The notes: generated by a model from the sequence alone, not told the origin. A DNA stretch of 12,977 bases from Gammaproteobacteria bacterium (GCA_003529705.1 DPVA01000089.1:1-12977), one strand, 5' to 3'. Positions 1 to 7,923 are shown, numbered from the stretch's first letter. Made by a program: numbers and translations.

Positions 1-1
1 C

Positions 2-1855
2 GAGGGCAGACCTTCCGAAAAAGCTATTCTGACCTGCCGCTTGATTGACCGCCCTATCCGACCGTTGTTTCCGGACGGCTTTAACAACGAAGTCCAGGTG
101 GTCGCGACGGTGATGTCGGTCGATCCCGAAATCGATCCTGATATTGTCGCGATGGTCGGGGCGTCCGCTGCCCTGTCCATTTCCGGTGTTCCTTTTGATG
201 GCCCAATTGGTGCTGCCCGCGTCGGCTTTATTAACGGTGAGTACGTATTAAATCCGTCGACTGCCCAGCGCGAAGACTCTGCACTTGACCTGGTGGTTGC
301 GGGAACCAAAGGTGCCGTCCTGATGGTGGAGTCTGAAGCCCAGCAATTGACCGAAGAACAAATGCTGAATGCGGTGATCTTTGGCCATGACGGGTCGCAA
401 GCGGCCATCTCTGCCATCGAATCCCTAACCGCACAAGCGGGGGCAGAGCGCTGGGAATGGCAATCTGAGGCTCAAGATCAGGAATTTCTTCAGAAAGTGT
501 CTAGTTTGGTCACTTCCGACATCGAGAGTGCGTACCAGATTGCGGACAAGTCGGCGAGACAGCAGGCTATGTCCGCGGTACGAGAAAAAGCCGCCGCTGA
601 CCTGCTCTCAGATGACTCGGATAACGAATTGAGTGAATGCGTGAAAGGCGCGATCAAGGGCATCGAAAAAGCCACCGTCCGAGGCCGGATTCTCTCTAAC
701 GAGCCCCGAATCGATGGTCGGGATCTAGAAACCGTCCGACCTATCAGTATCGAGACCAGCGTGCTGCCACGAACGCACGGTTCCGCGCTGTTCACCCGAG
801 GCGAGACTCAGGCTATTGTGACCTGCACGCTGGGTACGGAGCGGGATTCACAGATTATCGATGCGCTTGAGGGTGAGCGCCGAGATCCATTTATGCTGCA
901 CTACAACTTCCCACCGTTCTGCGTAGGTGAGACGGGGCGAGTAGGTTCCCCAAAACGCAGAGAAATCGGACATGGCCGCCTTGCCAAACGGGCCATTCTG
1001 GGCGTGTTGCCGACGCCGGAAGAGTTCCCGTACGTCATACGTGCTGTGTCCGAGATTACCGAGTCCAATGGCTCGAGTTCCATGGCGACGGTCTGTGGCA
1101 CCAGTCTCGCTCTTATGGACGCGGGCGTTACTCTTAAAGCACCGGTAGCCGGCGTGGCCATGGGCTTGATCAAGGATGGAGATCGGTTTGCAGTGCTGAC
1201 CGACATCCTCGGTGATGAAGACCACCTAGGTGATATGGATTTCAAAGTTGCCGGTACGGCCGATGGAATTACTGCGCTACAGATGGATATCAAGATCGAT
1301 GGGATCACTCGGGAGATCATGGAGCAGGCGTTGGAGCAGGCACAACGCGGGCGTATGCATATACTTGGCGAGATGGCGAAGGCGATCAGTGCGCCACGTG
1401 AAGAGATGTCCCGGTACGCCCCGAGAATTACCACGATGAAAGTTCCAACGGACAAAATCCGGGATGTGATTGGAAAAGGAGGTGTCACGATCCGTGCAAT
1501 TTCAGAAGCCACGGGTGCGGCTATCGATATCGAAGACGACGGTACTATCAAGATTGCCACATCGGATCTCTCTGCGGCGGAAGAGGCTCGCCGTCGTATC
1601 GAGCAGATCACTGCAGATGTCGAGGCTGGCACTATCTACGAGGGCAAAGTGGTTAGGTTGATGGATTTTGGGGCCTTCGTGAATATCCTTCCCGGGAAAG
1701 ATGGACTCGTCCACATCTCTCAAATTTCAGACGAGCGCGTGGCGAATGTAAGTGACAAACTGACGGAAGGAGACGTCGTTAAGGTTAAGGTGTTGGAGGT
1801 TGATAAGCAGGGACGAATTCGTTTAAGCATGAAAGCAGTAGAGAGCACCGCCTGA
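2..1855 (+). CDS. pnp: Polynucleotide phosphorylase (PNPase), 5' end outside the window
   Basis: Trimeric 3'-5' exoribonuclease that degrades RNA by phosphorolysis, releasing nucleoside diphosphates. The reading frame is open from base 2, and the first visible residues (EGRPSE) line up with about residue 81 of E. coli PNPase, so roughly 80 N-terminal residues are missing; the TTG at 41 is not the start. Seen in order: the rest of the first RNase PH domain, the all-helical linker, and the catalytic second RNase PH domain. This second domain has the phosphate-binding Ser triplet at 1073-1081, the metal-binding aspartates at 1220-1222 and 1238-1240 in [13 protein letters not shown], and [13 protein letters not shown] near 954-993. 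A KH domain (GKGG, about 1437-1600) and an S1 domain (about 1635-1840) follow. The protein stops almost directly after S1 and lacks the Ala/Pro/Glu-rich tail of the E. coli enzyme. Identification is essentially certain. Confidence 0.98.
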   Translation, partial: EGRPSEKAILTCRLIDRPIRPLFPDGFNNEVQVVATVMSVDPEIDPDIVAMVGASAALSISGVPFDGPIGAARVGFINGEYVLNPSTAQREDSALDLVVAGTKGAVLMVESEAQQLTEEQMLNAVIFGHDGSQAAISAIESLTAQAGAERWEWQSEAQDQEFLQKVSSLVTSDIESAYQIADKSARQQAMSAVREKAAADLLSDDSDNELSECVKGAIKGIEKATVRGRILSNEPRIDGRDLETVRPISIETSVLPRTHGSALFTRGETQAIVTCTLGTERDSQIIDALEGERRDPFMLHYNFPPFCVGETGRVGSPKRREIGHGRLAKRAILGVLPTPEEFPYVIRAVSEITESNGSSSMATVCGTSLALMDAGVTLKAPVAGVAMGLIKDGDRFAVLTDILGDEDHLGDMDFKVAGTADGITALQMDIKIDGITREIMEQALEQAQRGRMHILGEMAKAISAPREEMSRYAPRITTMKVPTDKIRDVIGKGGVTIRAISEATGAAIDIEDDGTIKIATSDLSAAEEARRRIEQITADVEAGTIYEGKVVRLMDFGAFVNILPGKDGLVHISQISDERVANVSDKLTEGDVVKVKVLEVDKQGRIRLSMKAVESTA

Positions 1856-1919
1856 AGAGGTCTCTCGTACGCATTACAACCTCCCTGGTCAGGTCGGGTC
1901 AGGAAGAATTGAAAAAACA

Positions 1920-2471
1920 ATGAGCGAGCCGAACCTCGTCTGGATCGATCTCGAGATGACCGGCCTTAACCCGCAGGCGGACCGGATTATTGAGATTGCG
2001 ACGGTCGTCACCGACGCCGACCTCAATTCACTCGGGCGGGGACCGGTGCTGGCAGTGCATCAGTCCGAAGCGGTTCTTTCGGGAATGGACAATTGGAATC
2101 AGACCACCCATTCTGGAACCGGCTTAATCTCGCGCGTGCGAGCGTCTGCCGTCACCGAATCTGAGGCCGAAACTGCTACCCTAGATTTCCTTCGGGATCA
2201 CGTGAAGCCCGGTGTTTCACCCCTGTGCGGTAACAGTATCTGCCAAGATAGGAGGTTCCTCGCTCAGCATATGCCCCGACTCGAGTCATTTCTGCACTAT
2301 CGAAACTTGGATGTCAGCAGTATCAAAGAACTGGCAATTCGCTGGCGACCAGGACTTGCCGATGGTTTCGTGAAACAGGGCGGCCATCGTGCGCTCGACG
2401 ATATCCTAGAGTCTATCGAGGAACTCAAGTACTACCGCGAGCATTTTTTCAGGACCGATCTCCCGAGCTAG
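1920..2471 (+). CDS. orn: Oligoribonuclease, DEDDh family
   Basis: 183 residues, close to the 181 of E. coli. Cytoplasmic 3'-5' exonuclease that finishes RNA decay by cutting diribonucleotides and other very short oligos (including pGpG) to mononucleotides. The DEDDh catalytic set is complete: D10 and E12 in [10 protein letters not shown]110 in CQDRRF, and H156 and D161 in GGHRALDD. Family hallmarks [13 protein letters not shown] and YYREHF are present. The ATG at 1920 is chosen because it places WIDLEMTG at the usual distance; an AGGAAGA at 1901-1907 is a rather distant ribosome site. The 64-base gap after pnp (1856-1919) shows no convincing terminator, so co-transcription with pnp is possible. 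The last 23 bases overlap the end of queG on the other strand. A small oddity is Cys108 where E. coli has Gly in GNSIGQD. Confidence 0.98.
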   Translation: MSEPNLVWIDLEMTGLNPQADRIIEIATVVTDADLNSLGRGPVLAVHQSEAVLSGMDNWNQTTHSGTGLISRVRASAVTESEAETATLDFLRDHVKPGVSPLCGNSICQDRRFLAQHMPRLESFLHYRNLDVSSIKELAIRWRPGLADGFVKQGGHRALDDILESIEELKYYREHFFRTDLPS

Positions 2472-3543
2472 CCGATGCGTCTTTCCTTGCGAGGCGACCG
2501 AGAGCCCACCGGATGTGTTCATCAACCATCCCAGATACCACGCCTAGACGAGCGCGGAGAGTGGCGATCACCGCCTCATCGGCCGGACCGTTCCCCAGGG
2601 CCACCGCTAGATTACGCATCCAGCGCTCATAACCTAGTCGCCGGATTGCACTACCTCGAGTGTACTCCTCAAACTGAGCCGGCGACCAAGTGAAGAGTTC
2701 CAAAAGTGACCGATCGTCTAATTCGTGCCGTGCAGAGAATATCGCGTCTCCCCGACCCGGGAACTTATTCCAAGGACAGACCAGCTGACAGTCATCACAA
2801 CCGAAAATCCGGTTCCCTATCATTGGGCGAAGTGCTTCGGGTATCGAGGATTTGTGCTCGATCGTAAGGTAGGCGATGCACAGTCTGGCGTCGAGCTGGT
2901 ATGGGGTATCGAGCGCGTTCGTCGGACATTCTTCGGCACAACGGGTACAGGAGCCGCAGTGATCAACATGGGGTTGGTCTACCGGGAGCGGTAGGTCGGT
3001 ATACAACTCTCCGAGAAAGAACCAGGAGCCATCGACGGGATGAATCAGGTTGGTGTGTTTTCCCATCCACCCAATTCCAGCTTTTTGCCCAAGCGGTTTC
3101 TCCATCACGGGCGCGCTGTCTACGAAAGCCCGATATGCGAAAGACCCAATGGACTCGGTTATCAGGTCTGCTAATCGTTGAAGCTTCCTCCGCATCGGTC
3201 GGTGGTAATCTCTGCCGAGCGCATAGCGCGCGATGTAGGCCTTGCGGGGGTTCCCGAGTACAGTGTCGGCCGAACAGGCGGTTTCACGCCAATAGTTCAG
3301 GCGCACACTGATAATGCGAAAAACACTGGGAACGAGCAACTGCGGATCGGTTCGCTCGTCTGCGTGGCGCGCCATAAAGTTCATTTCGCCGTGCCATCCG
3401 CGCCCAAGCCATCGCTGGAGTGCAGGTCCGGCCTCACCGAGCTCGGCTTCGGAGACGCCAATAGCGTCGAAGCCCAACTCTCGGGACCAGAGTTGGATAT
3501 CACGTTTATGATCCGCGAGCGCGGCGTCCGATACACAGTCCAT
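2449..3543 (-). CDS. queG: Epoxyqueuosine reductase
   Basis: 364 residues. Cobalamin- and iron-sulfur-dependent enzyme that reduces epoxyqueuosine to queuosine at the wobble position of GUN-anticodon tRNAs, the last step of queuosine synthesis. Eight cysteines of two 4Fe-4S clusters are visible: C196, C199, C202, C206 ([12 protein letters not shown]) and C222, C249, C252, C256 ([13 protein letters not shown]). D142 in [11 protein letters not shown] matches the proposed catalytic acid, and the C-terminal part ([18 protein letters not shown]) resembles the HEAT-like tRNA-binding region. The frame stays open for another 145 codons upstream, but that stretch is antisense to nnr and unlike the family; the ATG at 3543 puts [10 protein letters not shown] at the same distance from the N-terminus as in E. 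coli (379 residues). Tail-to-tail with orn, head-to-head with nnr, as in E. coli. No good Shine-Dalgarno precedes the start. Confidence 0.97.
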   Translation of the reverse strand: MDCVSDAALADHKRDIQLWSRELGFDAIGVSEAELGEAGPALQRWLGRGWHGEMNFMARHADERTDPQLLVPSVFRIISVRLNYWRETACSADTVLGNPRKAYIARYALGRDYHRPMRRKLQRLADLITESIGSFAYRAFVDSAPVMEKPLGQKAGIGWMGKHTNLIHPVDGSWFFLGELYTDLPLPVDQPHVDHCGSCTRCAEECPTNALDTPYQLDARLCIAYLTIEHKSSIPEALRPMIGNRIFGCDDCQLVCPWNKFPGRGDAIFSARHELDDRSLLELFTWSPAQFEEYTRGSAIRRLGYERWMRNLAVALGNGPADEAVIATLRARLGVVSGMVDEHIRWALGRLARKDASASSGDRS

Positions 3544-3560
3544 GCCGTTATGATATCCCG
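3544..3560. promoter_or_regulatory. Putative symmetric bidirectional promoter between queG and nnr
   Basis: The 17 bases separating the divergent queG and nnr start codons are centred at 3552 on TATGATA (3549-3555). Read rightward it gives TATGAT, a 5-of-6 match to the sigma70 -10 box, followed by six bases and then the nnr ATG. Read leftward it gives TATCAT, also 5 of 6, followed by six bases and then the queG ATG. A start site 7 bases past each -10 box would fall on the A of each start codon, so both mRNAs could be leaderless; neither gene shows a Shine-Dalgarno. Neither direction has a good -35 hexamer at 16-18 bases, which lowers confidence. The arrangement is seen; its function is inferred. 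Confidence 0.45.
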
Positions 3561-5072
3561 ATGTCGAAAATACAGAACATAATTTGCTCGGTAGACGAGG
3601 TTCGAGCGCTGGAAAATGACCAGATTTGTGCTGGTCGCCCGGCAAAGGCCATGATGGAAAATGCAGGACGCGCAGCGTTTCAATTGCTTCGTCAGTGCTG
3701 GCCCCATGCAGAACGGATCTCGGTCTACTGCGGCGGGGGAAATAACGGTGGGGATGGTTATGTTCTGGCGCGGCTGGCCGCGGAGTCTGGCTTTCCGGTT
3801 GACCTTGTTGCGCTAGCATCGCCGGCAACACCAGAAGCGCGTCAGGCCGAAGAAAGTGCGCGAGCCGCAGGTATTTATCCAAGATCGCACTCGCAGCAGT
3901 TGTTAGAAGCAACAGATGTGGTGGTAGACGCACTATTGGGTATCGGTGCAAAGGGAGCCCTCCGCGAACGGTTTTCATTCGTGGTTTCTGAGATCAATAA
4001 GTGCTCTGCTGGGCGACTGGCCCTAGATGTCCCATCGGGCCTCAGCGCGGACTCGGGAGCCGTTTGTGGTGATGCGATCAACGCCGATGTCACAATCACA
4101 TTTATTCGTCTCAAGCGCGGTCTGATGACCGGTGTTGGCCCCGATCACTGCGGCCGGATTGTTCTGGACGACCTTGGTGTAGGGCTGGAGGAATCGACCG
4201 AAGAAGACGACCCGGTTTCCTGGGGATATCGCCTCTCGAGAAAGTGGGTAGAAGGCGTATTGCCGAGGCGTTCTGCCAGCGCCCACAAAGGGGTGGCAGG
4301 AGGTCTGCTTGTGATTGGTGGAGGAGTTGGGATGGCCGGCGCTCCCGTTATGGCAGGGCGTGCAGCGCTTCGATCGGGGGTAGGTCGGGTGACGATCGGA
4401 TGTCACCCTGACAGTCGGATTGCGGCCGCCTCCCAAATGCCGGAACTGATGGTTGTGGGACTTGGGGATCCACAGGAACTCACTTTCCTGTTGGCTCGGT
4501 CAGACGCGCTTGTCATTGGACCTGGCCTCGGTCAGGACGCGTGGGCACAAGAGATTTACCGAACCTGTTGCGATCACAACGTTCCTAAGGTTATTGACGC
4601 TGATGCGCTCAACCTGCTATCAAGAGGGCCGAGAGCAGTGCCCCGCGCCGTGCTGACACCGCACCCCGGGGAGGCCGGCCGACTCAGACGCATTGACGTC
4701 GTAGATGTCCAACGACACAGGCCTGCGGTGGTTGAGATGATTGCTGAACAGTTCAGTGGTGTCTGTGTTTTGAAAGGGGCAGGCACCCTGATCGCCCAGG
4801 CAGGTAAGCCTGCGCTGGCTTGCGATCGAGGACATTCTGGCATGGCGACGGCCGGGATGGGTGATGTTTTGAGCGGCGTGATTGGCGCTCTCATGGCCCA
4901 GGGCCTTTCTGGATACGATGCTGCTGGAGCCGGTGTTTGGATTCATGGAGTCGCGGGAGAGCGTGTGGGGCAACGCGGTGGACGTATCGGTTTGTTGGCG
5001 ACCGATCTCGAGCGGGGTATCAGGGAACTGAGGACAGAGATGGATTTCGCGGAGACGTCCGGTGGAAGGTGA
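3561..5072 (+). CDS. nnr: Bifunctional NAD(P)HX epimerase / ADP-dependent NAD(P)HX dehydratase
   Basis: 503 residues, a fusion of two domains that together repair hydrated NADH and NADPH in the cytoplasm. Residues about 10-215 are the YjeF_N epimerase, with the glycine-rich GGGNNGGDGYVLARLA (58-73), VVDALLGIGAKG (121-132) and LDVPSGLSADSG (155-166). Residues about 225-490 are the ribokinase-like dehydratase, with HKGVAGGLLVIGGG (242-255), VIGPGLGQD (318-326), VIDADALNLL (344-353), TPHPGEAGRL (366-375) and AGMGDVLSG carrying the catalytic D435. His425 stands where relatives usually have Asn (GNxGM). It starts 17 bases from queG and probably heads the nnr-tsaE-amiB-miaA transcript. The ATG at 3561 lacks a Shine-Dalgarno; a later in-frame start (Met31 or Met32) would cut into the conserved N-terminal helix. 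Confidence in function is high. Confidence 0.97.
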   Translation: MSKIQNIICSVDEVRALENDQICAGRPAKAMMENAGRAAFQLLRQCWPHAERISVYCGGGNNGGDGYVLARLAAESGFPVDLVALASPATPEARQAEESARAAGIYPRSHSQQLLEATDVVVDALLGIGAKGALRERFSFVVSEINKCSAGRLALDVPSGLSADSGAVCGDAINADVTITFIRLKRGLMTGVGPDHCGRIVLDDLGVGLEESTEEDDPVSWGYRLSRKWVEGVLPRRSASAHKGVAGGLLVIGGGVGMAGAPVMAGRAALRSGVGRVTIGCHPDSRIAAASQMPELMVVGLGDPQELTFLLARSDALVIGPGLGQDAWAQEIYRTCCDHNVPKVIDADALNLLSRGPRAVPRAVLTPHPGEAGRLRRIDVVDVQRHRPAVVEMIAEQFSGVCVLKGAGTLIAQAGKPALACDRGHSGMATAGMGDVLSGVIGALMAQGLSGYDAAGAGVWIHGVAGERVGQRGGRIGLLATDLERGIRELRTEMDFAETSGGR

Positions 5073-5481
5073 ATACAAGCTCTTGGGCCCCGACGACACT
5101 CGGGTTCTGGGCCAGTCTTTTTCCGCGGTGCTTAAGTGTCCGGAGGTGGTATATCTGGAAGGCGATCTCGGGGCAGGAAAAACCACCTTGGTTCAGGGAA
5201 TCGTGAGCGGCCTGGGCAGTGACGCAGCTGTCGTGAGTCCAACTTATACACTGGTTGAAGAGTATCTTACGGCTGCCGGTGTTGTTCACCATCTGGATCT
5301 ATACCGGATCCAAAGCCCTGATGAGGTAGAGAGTCTCGCTCTCCGTGACCGTTGTGATAACGAGAGCATTCTCTTGATTGAGTGGCCGGAGCGCGGTGCC
5401 GGCGGGTTACCTATTCCAAGCTGGAAAATCTCGATGCGATACGGTGATCAGGGCCGCACTGTGTGCATAACGCGCCCCTGA
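5062..5481 (+). CDS. tsaE: tRNA threonylcarbamoyladenosine biosynthesis ATPase TsaE
   Basis: 139 residues (E. coli 153). P-loop ATPase partnering TsaB and TsaD in making t6A at position 37 of ANN-decoding tRNAs. Visible motifs are Walker A GDLGAGKT (34-41), SPTYTLVEEY (59-68), HHLDLYRI (76-83, with D79) and the Walker-B-like LLIEWPERG (104-112). The C-terminal tail is shorter than in E. coli. The start is GTG at 5062, overlapping the end of nnr by 11 bases; a GGAG at 5051-5054, seven bases upstream, supports this start and lies inside nnr, pointing to translational coupling. The neighbours nnr and amiB are the usual ones in gammaproteobacteria. Confidence 0.96.
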   Translation: MEGEYKLLGPDDTRVLGQSFSAVLKCPEVVYLEGDLGAGKTTLVQGIVSGLGSDAAVVSPTYTLVEEYLTAAGVVHHLDLYRIQSPDEVESLALRDRCDNESILLIEWPERGAGGLPIPSWKISMRYGDQGRTVCITRP

Positions 5482-5483
5482 GG

Positions 5484-6794
5484 ATGCGAAGTCGATCACG
5501 TCGGTTTGCGTCTCGCGCTCCGTTCCTCGTGTGGATGGGACTGGTGTTGTGGCCCATGTTCACGAACGCAGGCACGGAAGTGACTGGGAGTCGGTTCTGG
5601 CATGGGCCTGAGCGGACTCGACTGGTTCTAGAGTTGAGCGATTCAGTCCAGTACAACGTCTTTCGTCTCCAGAATCCCGAGAGGGTGGTTATCGATATTG
5701 CCGATTCGCACTTTGCGGGAGGGGCTGAGTTACCGGCGGAAGGCGGTGGCCCGGTCCTGGGTGTGCGCAGCGGAAGACCGACCAATGGGACCCTGCGCGT
5801 GGTGTTGGATCTAGGTGCGCCTTGGTCTTATCGGACCTTTTTGCTCAGCCCCAACCCACCTTATCCCTACAGACTGGTGGTCGATCTCAGCCGAATTCCC
5901 GAAGAAGATGAATCAGTCGTCGATTCTTCTGACACTCGTGAAGAAGATTATTTGGTGGTTATTGATCCGGGACACGGAGGTGAAGACCCCGGCGCAGTTG
6001 GCGGCAAGGGATCTCATGAGAAGGATGTGGCGTTGGCGATTGCGAATCGACTGAAACGGATAATTAACTGGGACAGTCGAATGCGTGCAGTCTTGACAAG
6101 AACGGACGACTATTACGTAAGTCTTCGAAAGCGCGTCTTGTTTGCCATGAGTATGAGCGCGGATGTGTTTCTTTCGATCCATGCCGATGGGGCGAAACGT
6201 CGTAGCGCGCGGGGCGCCTCTGTGTATATCTTGTCTACCGATGGGGCTAGCAGTGAGATGGGTAAATGGTTAGCCCAGCGGGAAAATGCTTCAGATCTTG
6301 CAGGCGGTGTAGATATTGGAGAACAGGAACCCATCCTGCAGAGAACACTTTTGGATATGGGACTGGACTGGAAAATCAAAGAAAGTCGTCTTTTGGGTAT
6401 TGAGTTGCTGAATGCAATGGGCAAAGTCGGCCCCCTACATAGCGCCAACGTAGAACGAGCAGGATTTGCGGTCCTCAAGTCAGTCGATATTCCCGCGGTG
6501 CTCATTGAGACTGGGTTCATGACTAATCCCGATGAGGAGCAAGCGCTACAGCAGGTCCTGGTTCAGGAACGGATTGCAGGGGCCATTTTCCGTGGCCTGT
6601 CTGCTTATTGCGATGCTGATCAGCGTTGCCCTGAGCGGACCCAAGAGGCTAACGTATATGTCGTAGCGCCCGGAGACTCACTCCCATTAATTGCGGCACG
6701 CCTAGGACTGACGGTTTCGGAATTACGACGGGCCGATCCGTCGGGTTCAAGTTCGCTACAGCTCGGGCAGAGGCTGAAGGTGCCGGTCCCGTGA
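5484..6794 (+). CDS. amiB: N-acetylmuramoyl-L-alanine amidase, AmiB type (AMIN-Amidase_3-LysM)
   Basis: 436 residues from the ATG at 5484. Periplasmic zinc amidase that cuts the peptide from N-acetylmuramic acid in septal peptidoglycan during daughter-cell separation. An arginine-rich N-terminus and a hydrophobic stretch (residues about 12-27) form an export signal with likely cleavage near TNA; it holds SRR but not a full twin-arginine motif. An AMIN domain (about 31-136) follows, then a short acidic linker and Amidase_3 (about 156-375). Zinc ligands are H164 (DPGHGGEDPGA), E179 and H233 (SIHADG), with catalytic E342 (LIETGF). Residues about 257-320 are the insert that in E. coli AmiB holds the autoinhibitory helix relieved by EnvC. 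A LysM domain (about 391-434, YVVAPGDSL) closes the protein. An in-frame GTG at 5463 would add seven residues; the ATG two bases after the tsaE stop is preferred. The gene overlaps miaA by four bases. Confidence 0.95.
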   Translation: MRSRSRRFASRAPFLVWMGLVLWPMFTNAGTEVTGSRFWHGPERTRLVLELSDSVQYNVFRLQNPERVVIDIADSHFAGGAELPAEGGGPVLGVRSGRPTNGTLRVVLDLGAPWSYRTFLLSPNPPYPYRLVVDLSRIPEEDESVVDSSDTREEDYLVVIDPGHGGEDPGAVGGKGSHEKDVALAIANRLKRIINWDSRMRAVLTRTDDYYVSLRKRVLFAMSMSADVFLSIHADGAKRRSARGASVYILSTDGASSEMGKWLAQRENASDLAGGVDIGEQEPILQRTLLDMGLDWKIKESRLLGIELLNAMGKVGPLHSANVERAGFAVLKSVDIPAVLIETGFMTNPDEEQALQQVLVQERIAGAIFRGLSAYCDADQRCPERTQEANVYVVAPGDSLPLIAARLGLTVSELRRADPSGSSSLQLGQRLKVPVP

Positions 6795-7777
6795 AGGGCG
6801 GTCTATTTAATCTTTCACAAAGTCTGGGGGTCTACGGGGAGACCCCCAGACTGCCGGTGGTCTGTCTCACTGGAACGACGGCGAGCGGGAAAACTGAGCT
6901 AGCAATGAAGCTGGCGAATTGCTTGCCGGTTGATCTCATCAGCGTCGATTCTGGCCAGGTTTACCGCGGGATGGATATTGGTACCGCTAAACCGGAAACT
7001 GCAGTGTTAAGGCGCACTCCTCATGGGCTTATTGATGTACGGGATATTGACACTCCGTATTCGGCGGCCGACTTTCGGCGGGATGCTGGGGCTCTTGTTC
7101 GCGAAAGTCTGGAGCGCCAACGCATCCCGTTGCTGGTCGGCGGCACGCTATTCTACTTTTCTGCATTGCTGAAGGGTCTGCCAGATTTGCCTGCGGCCGA
7201 TGGCGCGTTGCGAGATTGTCTGGAAAAGGAAGCTGAAATTCAGGGCTGGAGCGCTATGTATGAGAAGTTGCTGAAGAACGATCCATCGGCGGCGGAACGC
7301 ATTGCACCCGGCGACCGGCAACGGATCCTGCGCGCGCTTGAAGTCAACATGCTCTCGGGGAAGCCGGTTAAAACAAACCCTCCGGGGCGAGGCCTTCTAG
7401 GAGGTAATACACGGGTATTGCAACTCTGCGTTTTCTTCTCTGATCGCACGGTGCTGCACCAGAAGATTGCCGATCGTCTGGAGCAGATGCTTGGTTCAGG
7501 TTTGGTGAACGAGGTGAGCCTGTTTCGCGAGCAGTTTCCCAATGCACGCAATCTGCCGGCAATGCGCAGCGTTGGCTATCAGCAGGTCTGGTCATATCTA
7601 GAGAATGAGATTGACTATTCGACCATGGTCGAGAATACCCGCACCGCTACGCGTCGGTTGGCGAAAAGGCAACTTACCTGGATTCGGAACGAGCCGGGGT
7701 GGACGTGGTTCGACGCATTGAGCCCCGGCCTTTTCGACGCGGTCCAGAAATATTTGGCTAGTGCGGGCGGGCGCTGA
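6791..7777 (+). CDS. miaA: tRNA dimethylallyltransferase
   Basis: 328 residues (E. coli 316). Transfers dimethylallyl from DMAPP to N6 of A37 in tRNAs that read codons beginning with U. Motifs: P-loop GTTASGKT (28-35), SVDSGQVYRGMDIGTAKP (51-68, general base D53), LLVGGTLFYFSALLKGL (114-130), DRQRILRALEV (175-185) and RRLAKRQLTWIRN (288-300). Start is GTG at 6791 in the GTGA overlap with amiB; GAAGG at 6776-6780 is a suitable ribosome site. This gives about ten extra N-terminal residues relative to E. coli, and that extension (residues 11-21) is encoded by a perfect inverted repeat. A GTG at 6857 would give a bare P-loop start and has no ribosome site. In E. coli mutL precedes miaA; here amiB does. 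Confidence 0.96.
   Translation: MKGGLFNLSQSLGVYGETPRLPVVCLTGTTASGKTELAMKLANCLPVDLISVDSGQVYRGMDIGTAKPETAVLRRTPHGLIDVRDIDTPYSAADFRRDAGALVRESLERQRIPLLVGGTLFYFSALLKGLPDLPAADGALRDCLEKEAEIQGWSAMYEKLLKNDPSAAERIAPGDRQRILRALEVNMLSGKPVKTNPPGRGLLGGNTRVLQLCVFFSDRTVLHQKIADRLEQMLGSGLVNEVSLFREQFPNARNLPAMRSVGYQQVWSYLENEIDYSTMVENTRTATRRLAKRQLTWIRNEPGWTWFDALSPGLFDAVQKYLASAGGR
6821..6852. repeat. Perfect 13-bp inverted repeat within the 5' end of miaA
   Basis: Left arm AGTCTGGGGGTCT (6821-6833), six-base loop ACGGGG (6834-6839), right arm AGACCCCCAGACT (6840-6852). All 13 positions pair, with a run of five G-C pairs in the middle, so the RNA would form a very stable hairpin starting 30 bases after the miaA start codon. 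No T-run follows, so it is not a standard intrinsic terminator. It encodes the N-terminal extension of MiaA and lies at the junction where mutL is absent. It could be a mutational scar, a small palindromic element or an RNA element tuning miaA translation; nothing in the sequence decides between these. Confidence 0.85.
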
Positions 7778-7785
7778 TCGGGCAG

Positions 7786-7835
7786 GGTTGAAATATAAGG
7801 CCGCGGCCCTTACATTCAACCGGGTTACCGTTGAA
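7786..7835 (+). promoter_or_regulatory. Two overlapping, mutually exclusive hairpins after miaA
   Basis: GTTGAA (7787-7792), TTCAAC (7815-7820) and GTTGAA (7830-7835) alternate in this stretch. The middle arm can pair backward (7-bp outer stem 7786-7792 with 7815-7821, plus an inner TAAGGC pairing with one bulge) or forward (TTCAAC-GG with CCGTTGAA, eight pairs, one bulged C, four-base loop), but not both. Neither hairpin is followed by a T-run. It begins nine bases after the miaA stop and lies in the 233-base gap before hfq. Mutually exclusive stems are typical of attenuators, but no ligand-binding or leader-peptide feature was recognised, so a regulatory role is inferred. Confidence 0.4.
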
Positions 7836-7844
7836 TCATTAAGA

Positions 7845-7873
7845 ATCACATCAGGAACACAATAATTTATATA
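7845..7873 (+). promoter_or_regulatory. Weak sigma70-like promoter candidate in the miaA-hfq gap
   Basis: ATCACA (7845-7850, 4 of 6 against TTGACA), a 17-base spacer, then TATATA (7868-7873, 4 of 6 against TATAAT), inside the only clearly AT-rich patch of this GC-rich region. A start near 7880 would give hfq a leader of about 130 bases containing the terminator-like hairpin at 7924-7957. In E. coli hfq has several promoters, some inside miaA, so this need not be the only one. Confidence 0.3.
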
Positions 7874-7923
7874 CATTTTGTGCAAGGACGCCGGGCAAAT
7901 TTCGAAAACGGTACCATCAACTC

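Noticed and set aside
901..1632. Long minus-strand reading frame (243 codons) antisense to pnp
   Set aside because: It lies opposite fully conserved PNPase coding sequence, its translation is low in complexity and rich in Ser, Ile and Arg, and it resembles no family; it is a by-product of codon bias.
1887..1903. GGTCAGG direct repeat between pnp and orn
   Set aside because: Seven bases repeated once with a ten-base period; well within chance and without a partner structure.
3544..3978. Upstream extension of the queG frame by 145 codons
   Set aside because: The extension is antisense to nnr, has no similarity to QueG N-termini, and the ATG at 3543 gives the normal length.
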